DNA of 64,000 nt from DATBJG01 sp963790545 (GTDB lineage Bacteria > Acidobacteriota > Vicinamibacteria > Vicinamibacterales > JAMQPK01). The number at the start of each line of letters is the position of its first letter. The first letter of the stretch is position 1. A program made the translations under genes and the position numbers. The notes under the pieces are model-generated. The model worked only from the letters and a program-made list of their open reading frames with translations. It did not search any database and was not told the origin of the DNA. The stretch is from positions 496,001 through 560,000 of the forward strand of contig CAWBPA010000024.1 in NCBI GenBank assembly GCA_963790545.1, written 5' to 3'. Shown here piece after piece: positions 9,781 through 17,332 of this stretch.

Positions 9781-10425
9781 ATGGCCAAACGCAAGACCAG
9801 GGCGACACGCAAGGCGAGTCTCAAAGCGCAAGTCTGGCAGGAAGCAGGTCAAGGCCCGAAAGCCGGCAGCTCGGGCAAAAAAGGCTATCGGCTCGCTCTG
9901 CGCGAAAAGTGGCGACTCGGCGCACGGCTGCTCGCCGACGCGTGGCCGCGAGGACGAAGAACTGCAAAACCCCGCGTACCCAGGGTCTCGACCGCGAGAC
10001 CAGCTTCGGGAAGTGCCCGTCGGGGCCCGGCGCCCGGCTTGCAACGACCACGACGGATTCTCGACGACAACGTTCCGACCCCACCGTCCTCCCTTGATCT
10101 CGACCGCCATGCCTCGGCGGCCAACTCCGGCCGCGCGGAAATCCTGGAAGCACTTCGTGCACATACCGAAAGCAGTCCAGCACTGACCGGCGGCGACGTG
10201 GATGCTGATTGGGCCAAGGCCTACGACTCCGGCGACGAAGCACCTGGCGGCGACAACCCGACACCCGATCAGGATATCGTCGACGAGATCGGCCGCTCTC
10301 TGGGGATTCAGTACGAAGATGTGGAAGAGCTGAAAGGCGCCGACAAGGTCACCCAGCGCGATCGCCACCGCTGGGAGCTCGATCCCGCGTCCTCGGAGGA
10401 CTATCCGGACAGGCGGAAGCGGTAA
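9781..10425 (+). CDS. DUF6335-type protein with Lys/Arg/Ala-rich N-terminal tail
   Basis: The C-terminal ~70 residues (LTGGDVDADWAKAYDSGDE, GGDNPTPDQDIVDEIGRSLG, DRHRWELDPASSEDY) match the small DUF6335 domain as I remember it from cyanobacterial and other proteins; its function is unknown. The first ~100 residues are strongly basic. In a neighbouring frame they read KQVKARKPAARAKKA, a histone-H1-like composition, so the N-terminal region probably contains one or two indels. The start ATG at 9781 has AGGAG nine bases upstream. The gene stands on the plus strand between cmk and rpsA, which are usually adjacent on one strand. A word element begins right after its stop. Confidence 0.65.
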   Translation: MAKRKTRATRKASLKAQVWQEAGQGPKAGSSGKKGYRLALREKWRLGARLLADAWPRGRRTAKPRVPRVSTARPASGSARRGPAPGLQRPRRILDDNVPTPPSSLDLDRHASAANSGRAEILEALRAHTESSPALTGGDVDADWAKAYDSGDEAPGGDNPTPDQDIVDEIGRSLGIQYEDVEELKGADKVTQRDRHRWELDPASSEDYPDRRKR

Positions 10426-10427
10426 AA

Positions 10428-10500
10428 CGACAGAAGCCAGAAGACGGAAGTCAGAATAGGAAGACGTTCGAAGTACATTCTGTCTTCTGTCTTCTAACGT
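10428..10500. repeat. Word hairpin, CAGAAGA family (copy 1)
   Basis: The left arm has CAGAAGCCAGAAGACGGAAG and CAGAATAGGAAGACG. The right arm has CATTCTGTCTTCTGTCTTC then TAACG. It lies between the ends of the convergent DUF6335 and cmk genes. The same word family occurs at 13.8 kb. Confidence 0.85.
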
Positions 10501-11155
10501 CTCTCTCGCACTCACCTCCACAACTCTCAATACCTCCGCCACGACTTCCTGAATCGTGAGCGTCGTCGTGTCGATGCGCGTGGCGTCAGGAGCCACGGTC
10601 AGCGGTGAGGCCGCGCGTGTCCGATCGCTCGTGTCCCTCGCCTCGAGCTCACTGGCAACGTTCGTGAGCGACCCGTCACGGCCGCCCGTGTGCGCCGGAT
10701 CGCTCGCCCGTCGACGGGCCCGCTCGTCTGGAGACGCATCAAGAAAAATCTTCACGTCCGCTCGAGGGAAGATGACCGTGCCCACATCACGGCCTTCCAT
10801 GACCACGCGACCACCCTTGCCCAGTTCTCGCTGGCGTGCCACGAGCGCTGCTCGAACGCGCGGCGAGTCGTGCCGCTGCGGCCGCTGCGCGGTCGATCTC
10901 TGGCGTACGGATCGCATGCGCGACATCGTGACCGTCAATCCTGATCACACCGTCAATGGCCTCGATGAACACGCGTTCAGCCAGCGCTCCCACGGCCGTT
11001 TCATCGTCCAGCGGCAGACCTTCCTGCAGCGCTTGCCACGCGACCGCCCGATACATCGCGCCCGTATCGACATGGCGATACCCGAGGTGGGCAGCAATCG
11101 CTTTGGCAACCGTTCCCTTGCCAGCGCCTGAGGGACCATCAATCGCGATAATCAT
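10494..11155 (-). CDS. cmk: Cytidylate kinase
   Basis: Starts at the ATG at 11155 with MIIAIDGPSGAGKGTVAKAI (P-loop), followed by GYRHVDTGAMYRAVAWQAL, typical of bacterial CMP/dCMP kinase. One frame change near 10870 leads into RQRELGKGGRVVMEGRDVGT and VFPRADVKIFLDASPDERARRR. The C-terminal part is LTIQEVVAEVLRVVE. In the frame as sequenced there is no stop before the word element; the frame then enters it and reads EDRRQN. A TAG at 10494-10496, in the next frame at the edge of the repeat, is the most likely true end, giving about 220 codons, the usual length. The enzyme supplies CDP/dCDP for nucleic acids. Confidence 0.87.
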
Positions 11156-11237
11156 GCTCTCGTAGCGCGCACGCTTTAGCCGTGCGCGGGAGCGCGCCTG
11201 AGTCGGCCGAACGCTGACGGCTAATGTAACATGCGCC

Positions 11238-12416
11238 ATGATGCGGTTTCGGGTGATGCTCTTCGGGATCCATTGCGCCCATCGCCATTGTGGCCGTCCT
11301 CGTGTGGCCCTACGTGCTGGCCGTCTCGTTTATCGCGAGGGGCGTCGCGCTCGGCGGCTGGCTCGAACGGAGCGCACGGGCGATCACGCCCGGATGCCGT
11401 CGAGCAGCCGGAAACGGTCCCAACGCGGTACGGGCCGATCAAGGCGCGGCTGTATCGACCTGTTGCGCGCCCGACTCGAGCCGCGCTGCTCGTGGGTGGG
11501 GTCCAACCCGCCGGCATTGACGAGCCGCGCCTCGCACACTTTGCCCGCGAAGTTGCCGCGAGCGGCTGGGCGATCGTCACTCCAGAGTTGCCGGATCTGG
11601 TGACGTATCGTCTCACGCCCCGCTCGACCGACATGATCGAGGACGCGGCCGTCTGGCTGTCCGCGCAGCGCGATCTGACCATCGACGGTCAGATCGGACT
11701 CGTGGGGATCAGCTTTGCCGGCGGTTTGTCTATCGTCGCGGCCGGGACGCCCATCGCTGCGCGACCGTACGCGGTTCGTGTTTTCGTTTGGCGGACACGG
11801 CAATCTTCCACGTGTGTTGCACTACCTGTGCACCGGCGTCGAACCTGACGTCGACGGTACGCGCGCGACGCGGCCGCCTCATGACTACGGGCTTGCGGTC
11901 CTGGCGTTCGGTCTCTCGGAACGGTTGGTCCCGCCAGAGCAACTGCCGGAGTTCCAGCGGGGCGTCACGACCTTTCTTCGCGCATCCGGGCTTTACGCCG
12001 CGAATCCTCGAGAATCGGCAAACCTGTTTCGAACGGGCCCGCGAGCTGGGACAGGTCCTTCAGGAACCGTCCCGAACGCTGATGCATCTCGTGAACGAAC
12101 GGACACGTGGGCTCTCTCGGAGCACGTCTGTTGCCGCACGTGGGGACGTTTGGCGACGATCCCGCCTTGTCGCCCGAGCGATCGGCCCCTCCTCGCGCCA
12201 CTGGTGTACTCGCTCCATGGCCTCGATGACAACGTCGTGCCAGCCGTCGAAACACGACTGCTGTCGCGATGGCTGACGGGCAAAACGACGCGTGCACTCG
12301 CTGGTCACCCCGCTGATCACTCACGCGGAAGTGAACCGGCAGGCAAGGTTGGGAGAGTATTGGGAGCTGATCAGATTCTGGCGGGCCCTGGTGGAGAGCC
12401 GCGTGAGTCCGCATGA
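11238..12416 (+). CDS. Alpha/beta hydrolase (dienelactone-hydrolase-like), frame-shifted
   Basis: Across several frames the gene reads as a membrane-anchored or secreted alpha/beta hydrolase. A hydrophobic N-terminal segment is followed by TRYGPIKARLYRP and a strand PTRAALLVGGVQPAGIDEPR. The nucleophile elbow appears as GLVGISFAGGLSIVAA (GISFAG). Near the C-terminus there is an acid/histidine region (VYSLHGLDDNVVPAVETRLLS, ITHAEVNR). The stop TGA at 12414-12416 overlaps the ATG of rluB (ATGA), suggesting coupled translation. At least four frame changes fall between 11.75 and 12.35 kb. Substrate is unknown. Confidence 0.68.
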
Positions 12417-13189
12417 CCGAGCACACTGCCGAGCGTCTGCAAAAAATCCTCTCCGCCGCGGGTGTCGCGTCTCGTCGGGCGGCCGAGCGATTGATCGTGG
12501 ATGGGCGCGTGTCGGTCAACGGGTCGGTCGTTCGGGAGCTGGGCAGCCGGGCCGACGCGGAAGCCGACGACATTCGCGTGGATGGCCGCCGAATCAGTGC
12601 GCCGCGCCGCATCTATCTGCTGCTGAACAAGCCTCGGGGCTTTGTCACGACCCGCTTCGATCCGCAGGGCCGCCCGACCGTCCTCGATCTGGTTCCGGGT
12701 CCGCGCGAGTACGTCTATCCGGTCGGACGACTCGACTACGACTCGGAAGGGCTCCTGCTGCTCACCAACGACGGCGAGCTGGCCGCGCGGCTGATGCATC
12801 CCCGTCATCAGGTCGATCGAGTCTATGAGGCGCAAGTACGGGGAGTGCCCAATGAGGCGGACCTGCGCCGGCTGGCGCGCGGCGTCGTGATCGATGGCCG
12901 CAAAACCGCCCCGGCGACGGTACGGACTGCGCGGCGCTCGAAAGGAGGACGACGCCGTCCCGGCCACCCTCGAAATCACCATCCACGAAGGGCGCTCGCG
13001 CCAGGTGCGCAAAATGTGTCTGGCAATTGGGCATCCAGTGCTGCGGCTGCGACGCGTTCGGATAGGTCCAATCGCCGATTCCGTCACGAGGCAACTCTGG
13101 AGCTGCAGACCTTTGACGACCAGGGAGGTCGCGATGCTCAAGCACTCGGCTCGGCCTGGAACCGCCGCGCTGGAACTATTCGCTGGTGA
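12413..13189 (+). CDS. rluB: 23S rRNA pseudouridine synthase RluB-like
   Basis: An S4 RNA-binding domain at the N-terminus (RLQKILSAAGVASRRAAERL, GRVSVNGSVV) is followed by the RsuA/RluB catalytic core with VYPVGRLDYDSEGLLLLTND, where the aspartate of GRLDYD is the catalytic residue. Then come HPRHQVDRVYEAQVRG and, after a frame change near 12945, ITIHEGRSRQVRKM. Members of this family convert a uridine of helix 80-89 of 23S rRNA (RluB) or of 16S rRNA (RsuA) to pseudouridine. Genomic linkage to scpA/scpB favours RluB. The exact C-terminus is uncertain; the coding end overlaps the convergent scpB end by a few bases. Confidence 0.86.
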   Translation: MTEHTAERLQKILSAAGVASRRAAERLIVDGRVSVNGSVVRELGSRADAEADDIRVDGRRISAPRRIYLLLNKPRGFVTTRFDPQGRPTVLDLVPGPREYVYPVGRLDYDSEGLLLLTNDGELAARLMHPRHQVDRVYEAQVRGVPNEADLRRLARGVVIDGRKTAPATVRTARRSKGGRRRPGHPRNHHPRRALAPGAQNVSGNWASSAAAATRSDRSNRRFRHEATLELQTFDDQGGRDAQALGSAWNRRAGTIRW

Positions 13190-13796
13190 CGGGTTCGGTC
13201 TCGATGTCGGGCTCGACATCGACGAGCTCCGGCTGGCTTGGCTGGTTCAACGCCGCGGTAGACCTCGAACCCGAGCGCTTCGGCCATCTCTTCGATTTCT
13301 TGGGAAGATTGGGTGAGGTCTTTGAGGCCGAACCGAATGAGAAATTCCCGTGTGGTGCCGTACAATAATTGGCCGTCCCACAACGCGCTTGCGTCCCGTC
13401 GACCTTCACGAGACGGCGATCGACGAGGGTCCCGAGCACGCCTGACGTGTTGACGCCCCGGATTTCAGAAACCTCCAGCGCCGTGACCGGTTGTTTATAG
13501 GCAATCACCGCGAGCGTCTCGAGTGCCTGAACCGACAGACGCTGGGCGCTGCGTTCCTGGAACAGGCGCCGCACCCACTCGTGCAGTTCGGGCTTCGTGA
13601 CGATCTGGTACCCGCCGGCCACCTCAACGAGCTGCAGGCCGCCTGGCCGTTCGTAGTCTCGCTTGAGTAGCTCAAGGGCGGCATTGACGTCTTCGTTTGG
13701 TTCGCTCTCGAGCAGCTTGTAGAGCGCTTTGGGCGTCAGCGGATCCGGCGACGCAAAAATCAGGGCCTCGACGATGGGATTCAGTTCTTCAGACAT
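13176..13796 (-). CDS. scpB: Segregation and condensation protein B
   Basis: Begins MSEELNPIVEALIFASPDPL at the ATG 13796-13794 and shows the two winged-helix domains of ScpB. The first contains PNEDVNAALELLKRDYERPG; the second contains SAQRLSVQALETLAVIAYKQPVT and SEIRGVNTSGVLGTLVDRRLV. After one or two frame changes near 13380 the tail reads YGTTREFLIRFGLKDLTQ and an acidic end (DVEPDIETEPVTSE). ScpB is a cytosolic kleisin partner in the SMC condensin complex. Its start overlaps the stop of scpA as TGATG, so the two are probably translationally coupled. Confidence 0.9.
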   Translation of the reverse strand: MSEELNPIVEALIFASPDPLTPKALYKLLESEPNEDVNAALELLKRDYERPGGLQLVEVAGGYQIVTKPELHEWVRRLFQERSAQRLSVQALETLAVIAYKQPVTALEVSEIRGVNTSGVLGTLVDRRLVKVDGTQARCGTANYCTAPHGNFSFGSASKTSPNLPKKSKRWPKRSGSRSTAALNQPSQPELVDVEPDIETEPVTSE

Positions 13797-14683
13797 CAAA
13801 AGGTAGAAGACAGAATACAGAATTCAGAATACAGAATATAGGAGCCAGAATGACTGCACCGGTTCCGGCCATTCTGTCTTCTGTCTTCTTTCTTCAAGAT
13901 GATTACGTCCCCAATCGGGTGCGGCGCATCGGCGGGCCTGGCCCGATGGGAGATGTGGATTGGGCCGAACGGGCTGGCCTGGAACACGCGCACGAGCTTC
14001 AACCGAATCATCTCGAGCAGGGCGAGGAACGTCACGATCATGTCGCCACGAGACAGAGACGTCGGCAAAGAGATCGTCGAACCCGCAGGCTTCGAGGTCC
14101 GACAATCGGGCCAGAAGTTGCTGGATGCGCGTTTCCACCGAGATCTGCTCGACCGGGAGCGGCACCGCGGGCCGCTCTTTCGCCCGCTCGAGCACGTGCT
14201 GGAAGGCCGACAGCAGGCTGAACAGATCAACTTCGAGCTCTCCTTCCGATCTTCATCGCCCGCCAGGCCTGCAACCCGCTTGTCGGGACGCATCCATTGA
14301 GCCCCGCGCACGGTGGCCCTCTCGAACAGCAACTCCGCGGCCGCCTTGAACTTCTGATGCTCCAGGAGCCGGCGAACCAGGGCTTCGCGGGGATCCTCCT
14401 CGGGATCCTCCTGCGTCGGATCGGGCCGCGGCAGCAACATTCGCGACTTGATGTGGATGAGGGTCGCCGCCATGACCAGAAACTCCCCCGGCCAGGTCCA
14501 GATTCAGCTCCTGCATCAAATCGATATATTCGAGATACTCTCGTCGTAATCAACGCAATCGGAATGTCGTAAATGTTCACCTCTTCGGTCTTGATGAGGT
14601 GAATGAGCAGATCGAGCGGTCCCTCGAACGTGTCGAGCTTGACCTGATACGCGTCTGGTGAGCTTTCGAATGCTCCCCTCCAT
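13796..14683 (-). CDS. scpA: Segregation and condensation protein A, with repeat-derived C-terminus
   Basis: Kleisin subunit of the SMC-ScpAB condensin. Reading across frames gives YQVKLDTFEGPLDLLIHLIK at the N-terminus (the SMC-binding signature), YIDLMQELNLDLAGEFLVMA-like text, AATLIHIKSRMLLPRP and the C-terminal winged helix MIVTFLALLEMIRLKLVRV. Several indels interrupt 14.2-14.6 kb. The start is uncertain: the ATG at 14683 is in a different frame from the DAYQVKL block. After ..HPIGDVIILKK the last ~30 residues (EDRRQNGRNRC..) are encoded wholly by the CAGAAGA word element, yet the TGA still overlaps the scpB ATG. The tail is an acquired extension rather than part of the family. Confidence 0.85.
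13803..13893. repeat. Word hairpin, CAGAAGA/CAGAATA family (copy 2), inside the scpA 3' end
   Basis: GTAGAAGACAGAATACAG, AATTCAGAATACAGAATATA and CCAGAATGACTG form the left arm. The right arm is ATTCTGTCTTCTGTCTTC near 13871-13888. It sits between the conserved part of scpA and the scpB start and is open in the scpA frame. Confidence 0.87.
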
Positions 14684-14786
14684 GTCAGTGGTCAGTGGCC
14701 GGTGGTCAGTTCTTCTTTTAGTGACTGGTATTGGTTTCCGCGCTTTCGCGAGTCCGGCCACTGGCCACCGACCACTGGCCACTGCT
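14681..14786. repeat. Word hairpin, GGTCAGTGGCC family
   Basis: The left arm (14683-14710) is TGTCAGTGGTCAGTGG then CCGGTGGTCAGT. The right arm (14753-14786) is GTCCGGCCACTGGCCACC then GACCACTGGCCACTGC. It fills the space between the trpS stop and the scpA start, and the trpS stop codon directly abuts it. Confidence 0.87.
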
Positions 14787-15813
14787 CTAGCGATAGCTGA
14801 TCTTCATCGCGTCGCGCACGACGACCATCCTCTCACCGGCAAGGCGCCGGGCACGCGCCAAGCTCGTCCATGGCGAGTTCCCGCAGCCGCGTGGGCGTCG
14901 CCAGCAACTCCGTCCGACGGGCCCTCATGGGATCGAGCATCGTGTTGATGGCGGCTGCCAACTTGCTCTTCACCTCGACATCACCCACCTTGCCCGCCCG
15001 GTACCGCGTCTTCAAATCCTCGACTTCCTCGTGATTGGCATTGAACGCGTCATGGTACAGGAAGACCGGGTTCCCCTCCACCGTTCCGGGCACGTCGGCC
15101 TGTACCTGCTTGGGGTCCGGTGACATCTGCATGACCTTCTTCTTCACCGTCTCCGCATCGTCCGAGAGGGCAATGGAGTTGCCATAGCTCTTGCTCATCT
15201 TGCGATTGTCGAGTCCCGGCAGGCGCGAGGAGGCGCGTCAGCAGCGGCTGCGGCTCGAGGAAACACGTTTCCGTAGAGGTTGTTGAACCGGCGAACGATC
15301 TCACGTGAGAGCTCGAGATGAAGCCACTTGATCATCGCCGACAGGCACGAACTGCGCGTCGTACATGATCACGTCGGCGGTCTGCAGCAGCGGGTAGCCC
15401 AGAAACCCATGCGTCGCCAGATCTCTGTCTTTGATGCTCTCCTGTTGCTCCTTCTACGTTGGCACCCGCTCCAACCAGGAATGGGCATTATCAAAGAGGG
15501 TAGTCAGTGCGGGCTCCAGCGCCTTCGGTAGAAGATGCGGATCAATGACCCTCGTGGGGCGATGTCGGCGTTCAAATGCCTTCTGCAATCCAGTCCCGGA
15601 GGTTGTTGACGCGGTGACTCTTGAGCTGCGAGGATCAACAGACTCGCTGGAGAGCGTGGCGGGAAAATAAACGATAAAGCAGAAGCAGTTGTACTTGTCC
15701 TGCAGGCCGACCCAGTTACCCAGCGCACCCACCAGGTGGCCGAGGTGGAGCTTGCCGGTCGGGCGCATCCCCGACACGACGTGCGCTCGTGTGGAAACGT
15801 GAACTGCAGCCAT
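14787..15813 (-). CDS. trpS: Tryptophanyl-tRNA synthetase
   Basis: Class I synthetase that charges tRNA-Trp. The start MAAVHVSTRAHVVSGMRPTG leads to the HIGH-type motif LHLGHLVGALGNWV, and DKYNCFCFIVYFPATL follows. The KMSKS motif appears as MSKSYGNSIALSDDAETVKK near 15198, with SPDPKQVQADVPGTVEGNPV and HDAFNANHEEVEDLKTRYRA after it. The C-terminal helix RMVVVRDAMKISYR ends at the TAG at 14787-14789. Frame changes occur near 15750, 15600, 15400, 15200 and 14850. The length (~340 codons) is normal. The neighbourhood M50 protease-trpS-scpA-scpB is typical and suggests one operon. Confidence 0.9.
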
Positions 15814-16445
15814 GACATCAGGACAAAGAACAACGGCCCAATCAGGGACCAAAGCGTCCCGGTGAGCATCAGCGCATAGATGATCAGGAATCCGTACGGT
15901 CGAAGCCCGTCGATCACGTCGGCCAGCTGAGCGGGCACCAGACCGGCGAGCACGTTGCCCCCATCCAGCGGGGGAACAGGAACCATGTTGAACAAGGCCA
16001 GCAACACGTTGATCTCGATCGTACGCATGGCGATGCTCGCGAAGAGTCCCAGCGGCTCGACCCCCTCGACAACCGCCGCCGGTCGTGGGCACCAGGTGCA
16101 ACAAGCTCGAAGCCAACACCGCCAGGATGAGATTACTGGCCGGCCCCGCGGCTGCGACCAGCACGTAATCGCGCCGGTGGCGACGCAGCCTGGCGATATT
16201 GACGGGAACGGGCTTGGCCCACCCAATCAACGGGACCGGACTGAACGCCCCGAGCAGCGGAAAGAGCACGGTACCTATCGGGTCGATGTGCACCAACGGA
16301 TTCAAGGACACGCGGCCAAGCAACCTCGCAGTCGGATCCCCGAAGCCGATCCCGCCGTCCACGCATGCGCCGACTCGTGAATCGTGAGCGAGAACAGCAG
16401 AATCAGGAAGGCGGTGAGGAGCTGAACAACATCAATGCCTTGCAA
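15813..16445 (-). CDS. Site-2-protease-family (M50) membrane zinc protease
   Basis: A polytopic membrane protein. The first transmembrane helix (VVQLLTAFLILLFSLTIHES) carries the zinc motif HESAH. Then comes DPTARLLGRVSLNPLVHIDPIG, and further helices include LVAAAGPASNLILAVLASSLL. A second zinc-site region LFNMVPVPPLDGGNVLAGL carries the conserved DG. This is the small S2P group without a PDZ domain. One frame change occurs near 16350. The start is probably TTG at 16445 (LQGIDVVQLL); the 3' end overlaps the trpS start and is not exactly placed. Substrate is unknown; these proteases cut within membranes. Confidence 0.82.
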
Positions 16446-16449
16446 GCGC

Positions 16450-16553
16450 CTTAGGTTAGGGCAGATAGGACGACAAGGCAAGTTCGGAGGGTTAGGAAGG
16501 GTTGGGAAGGGGGAGGGGTTAGGAGCGGTTAGGCGGGTCCGGGTTTTTGTTAG
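16450..16553. repeat. Word array, GGTTAGG family (left of vapBC)
   Basis: Degenerate GGTTAGGAAGGGTT words: GCCTTAGGTTAGGGCAG, GGAGGGTTAGGAAGGGTT, GGGAAGGGGGAGGGGTTAGG and AGCGGTTAGGCGGG. Its complement CCTAACC lies at 17295-17330 on the far side of vapBC, and a complete hairpin of this family lies at 21.1 kb. Confidence 0.8.
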
Positions 16554-16665
16554 AGGCTCTGAGAAAGCTTGGCAGGTTGGTCCTTCAAGAAGCCCGGCCC
16601 GAAAACCGGCCTGCCCGCCAGGGCTGTGAAATGGTCGCTCAGGAGTCCGCAAATCTGTAATACGG

Positions 16666-16702
16666 TCATCAGGCTGGTCATGATGATGAATCTGCCTGAT
16701 GA
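16666..16702. promoter_or_regulatory. Candidate VapBC operator (inverted repeat)
   Basis: A 9-bp perfect inverted repeat, TCATCAGGC (16666-16674) and GCCTGATGA (16694-16702), is separated by 19 bases; the right half overlaps the vapB start codon. Phd/VapB-type antitoxins bind such repeats to repress their own operon, so this is the likely operator. Inference from position and symmetry only. Confidence 0.5.
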
Positions 16703-16977
16703 TCAAAGACAAGACGATCAGCGCGACGGAGTTCAAAGCGAAGTGCCTGAGCATTCTGGAACAGCTCGACTCACGCGGCATCGTCATTACCAAAGACGGG
16801 AGGCCGCTCGCCAGGGTTCTGCCCGCCAGACCTCACGCGAACGAGCGCCTGATCGGATCGATGAAGGGACGCATCAGGATCAAGGGCAACATTCTTTCCA
16901 CCGGGTTACGCTGGGATGCTGACGCTGGATACTCACATCGTGGTGGCGCTGCTAAGCGGAGATCTCACCCCCCGTGA
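16699..16977 (+). CDS. Phd/YefM-type antitoxin
   Basis: A 92-residue protein whose first ~75 residues are a Phd/YefM domain: KDKTISATEFKAKCLSILEQ (DNA-binding and dimer part), then IVITKDGRPLARVLP, then ILSTGLRWDA, the usual end of this antitoxin group just before the toxin gene. The remaining ~17 residues overlap the toxin gene in another frame and look unrelated, so a single indel near 16910 may hide an earlier stop. The antitoxin should neutralise the PIN toxin encoded immediately downstream and repress the operon. Confidence 0.85.
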   Translation: MIKDKTISATEFKAKCLSILEQLDSRGIVITKDGRPLARVLPARPHANERLIGSMKGRIRIKGNILSTGLRWDADAGYSHRGGAAKRRSHPP

Positions 16978-17278
16978 ACGCGAGCTCGTCATCAACGACT
17001 CGCTGGCCATTTCCGACATCGTGCTGTGGGAGCTCGCAGAGTTGGTGGAACTCGGCCGCCTCGAACTGGATCTCGAGGACGTCGAGTTCCAAATCTTCCT
17101 TCGGAGCGTGACGATCGTGCCGATCACTCTCGAGATTGCCCGCATGAGCACGGAGCTCGACTTCCAGTCGGATCCGGCGGACGAAATCATCGCTGCCACG
17201 AGCATCGTGGAGCGGAGCGCGCTGCTGACCCGCGACCGCCGCATCCTGAGGTCCAAGATCGTTCCGCGACCCGCGTGA
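16916..17278 (+). CDS. PIN-domain toxin (VapC family)
   Basis: A 120-residue PIN-domain ribonuclease. Acidic residues of the catalytic site are visible in LTLDTHIVVALL (first Asp), SDIVLWELAELVELGRL (Glu), FQSDPADEIIAATSIVERSA (DPADEIIAATA-type motif) and LLTRDRRIL. VapC toxins cut tRNA or rRNA when the antitoxin is degraded. The gene overlaps the antitoxin end, as is usual for such pairs. It is intact. Word arrays of the CCTAACC family lie on both sides of the pair. Confidence 0.88.
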   Translation: MLTLDTHIVVALLSGDLTPRERELVINDSLAISDIVLWELAELVELGRLELDLEDVEFQIFLRSVTIVPITLEIARMSTELDFQSDPADEIIAATSIVERSALLTRDRRILRSKIVPRPA

Positions 17279-17292
17279 TCCAAGCCGCGACA

Positions 17293-17332
17293 AACCCCCT
17301 AACCTCTCCTAACCCTTCCTACCCTCCCCGCT
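17293..17332. repeat. Word array, CCTAACC family (right of vapBC, uvrC 3' end)
   Basis: CCCCCTAACCTCTCCTAACC and CTTCCTACCCTCCCC, the complement of the array at 16450-16553. On the minus strand it encodes the last residues of UvrC (GRVGRVRRG) and supplies its TAG stop at 17299-17301. Confidence 0.83.

Noticed and set aside
9703..10264. Long minus-strand ORFs across the DUF6335 gene
   Set aside because: Compositional shadows in G+C-rich DNA without start signals or family motifs; the plus strand has a ribosome-binding site and a recognised domain.
9703..10500. Extension of the cytidylate kinase reading frame to 9703
   Set aside because: The extra ~260 codons run through a word element and antisense to the DUF6335 gene, and cytidylate kinases end near the element. 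The true stop is more likely at the repeat edge.
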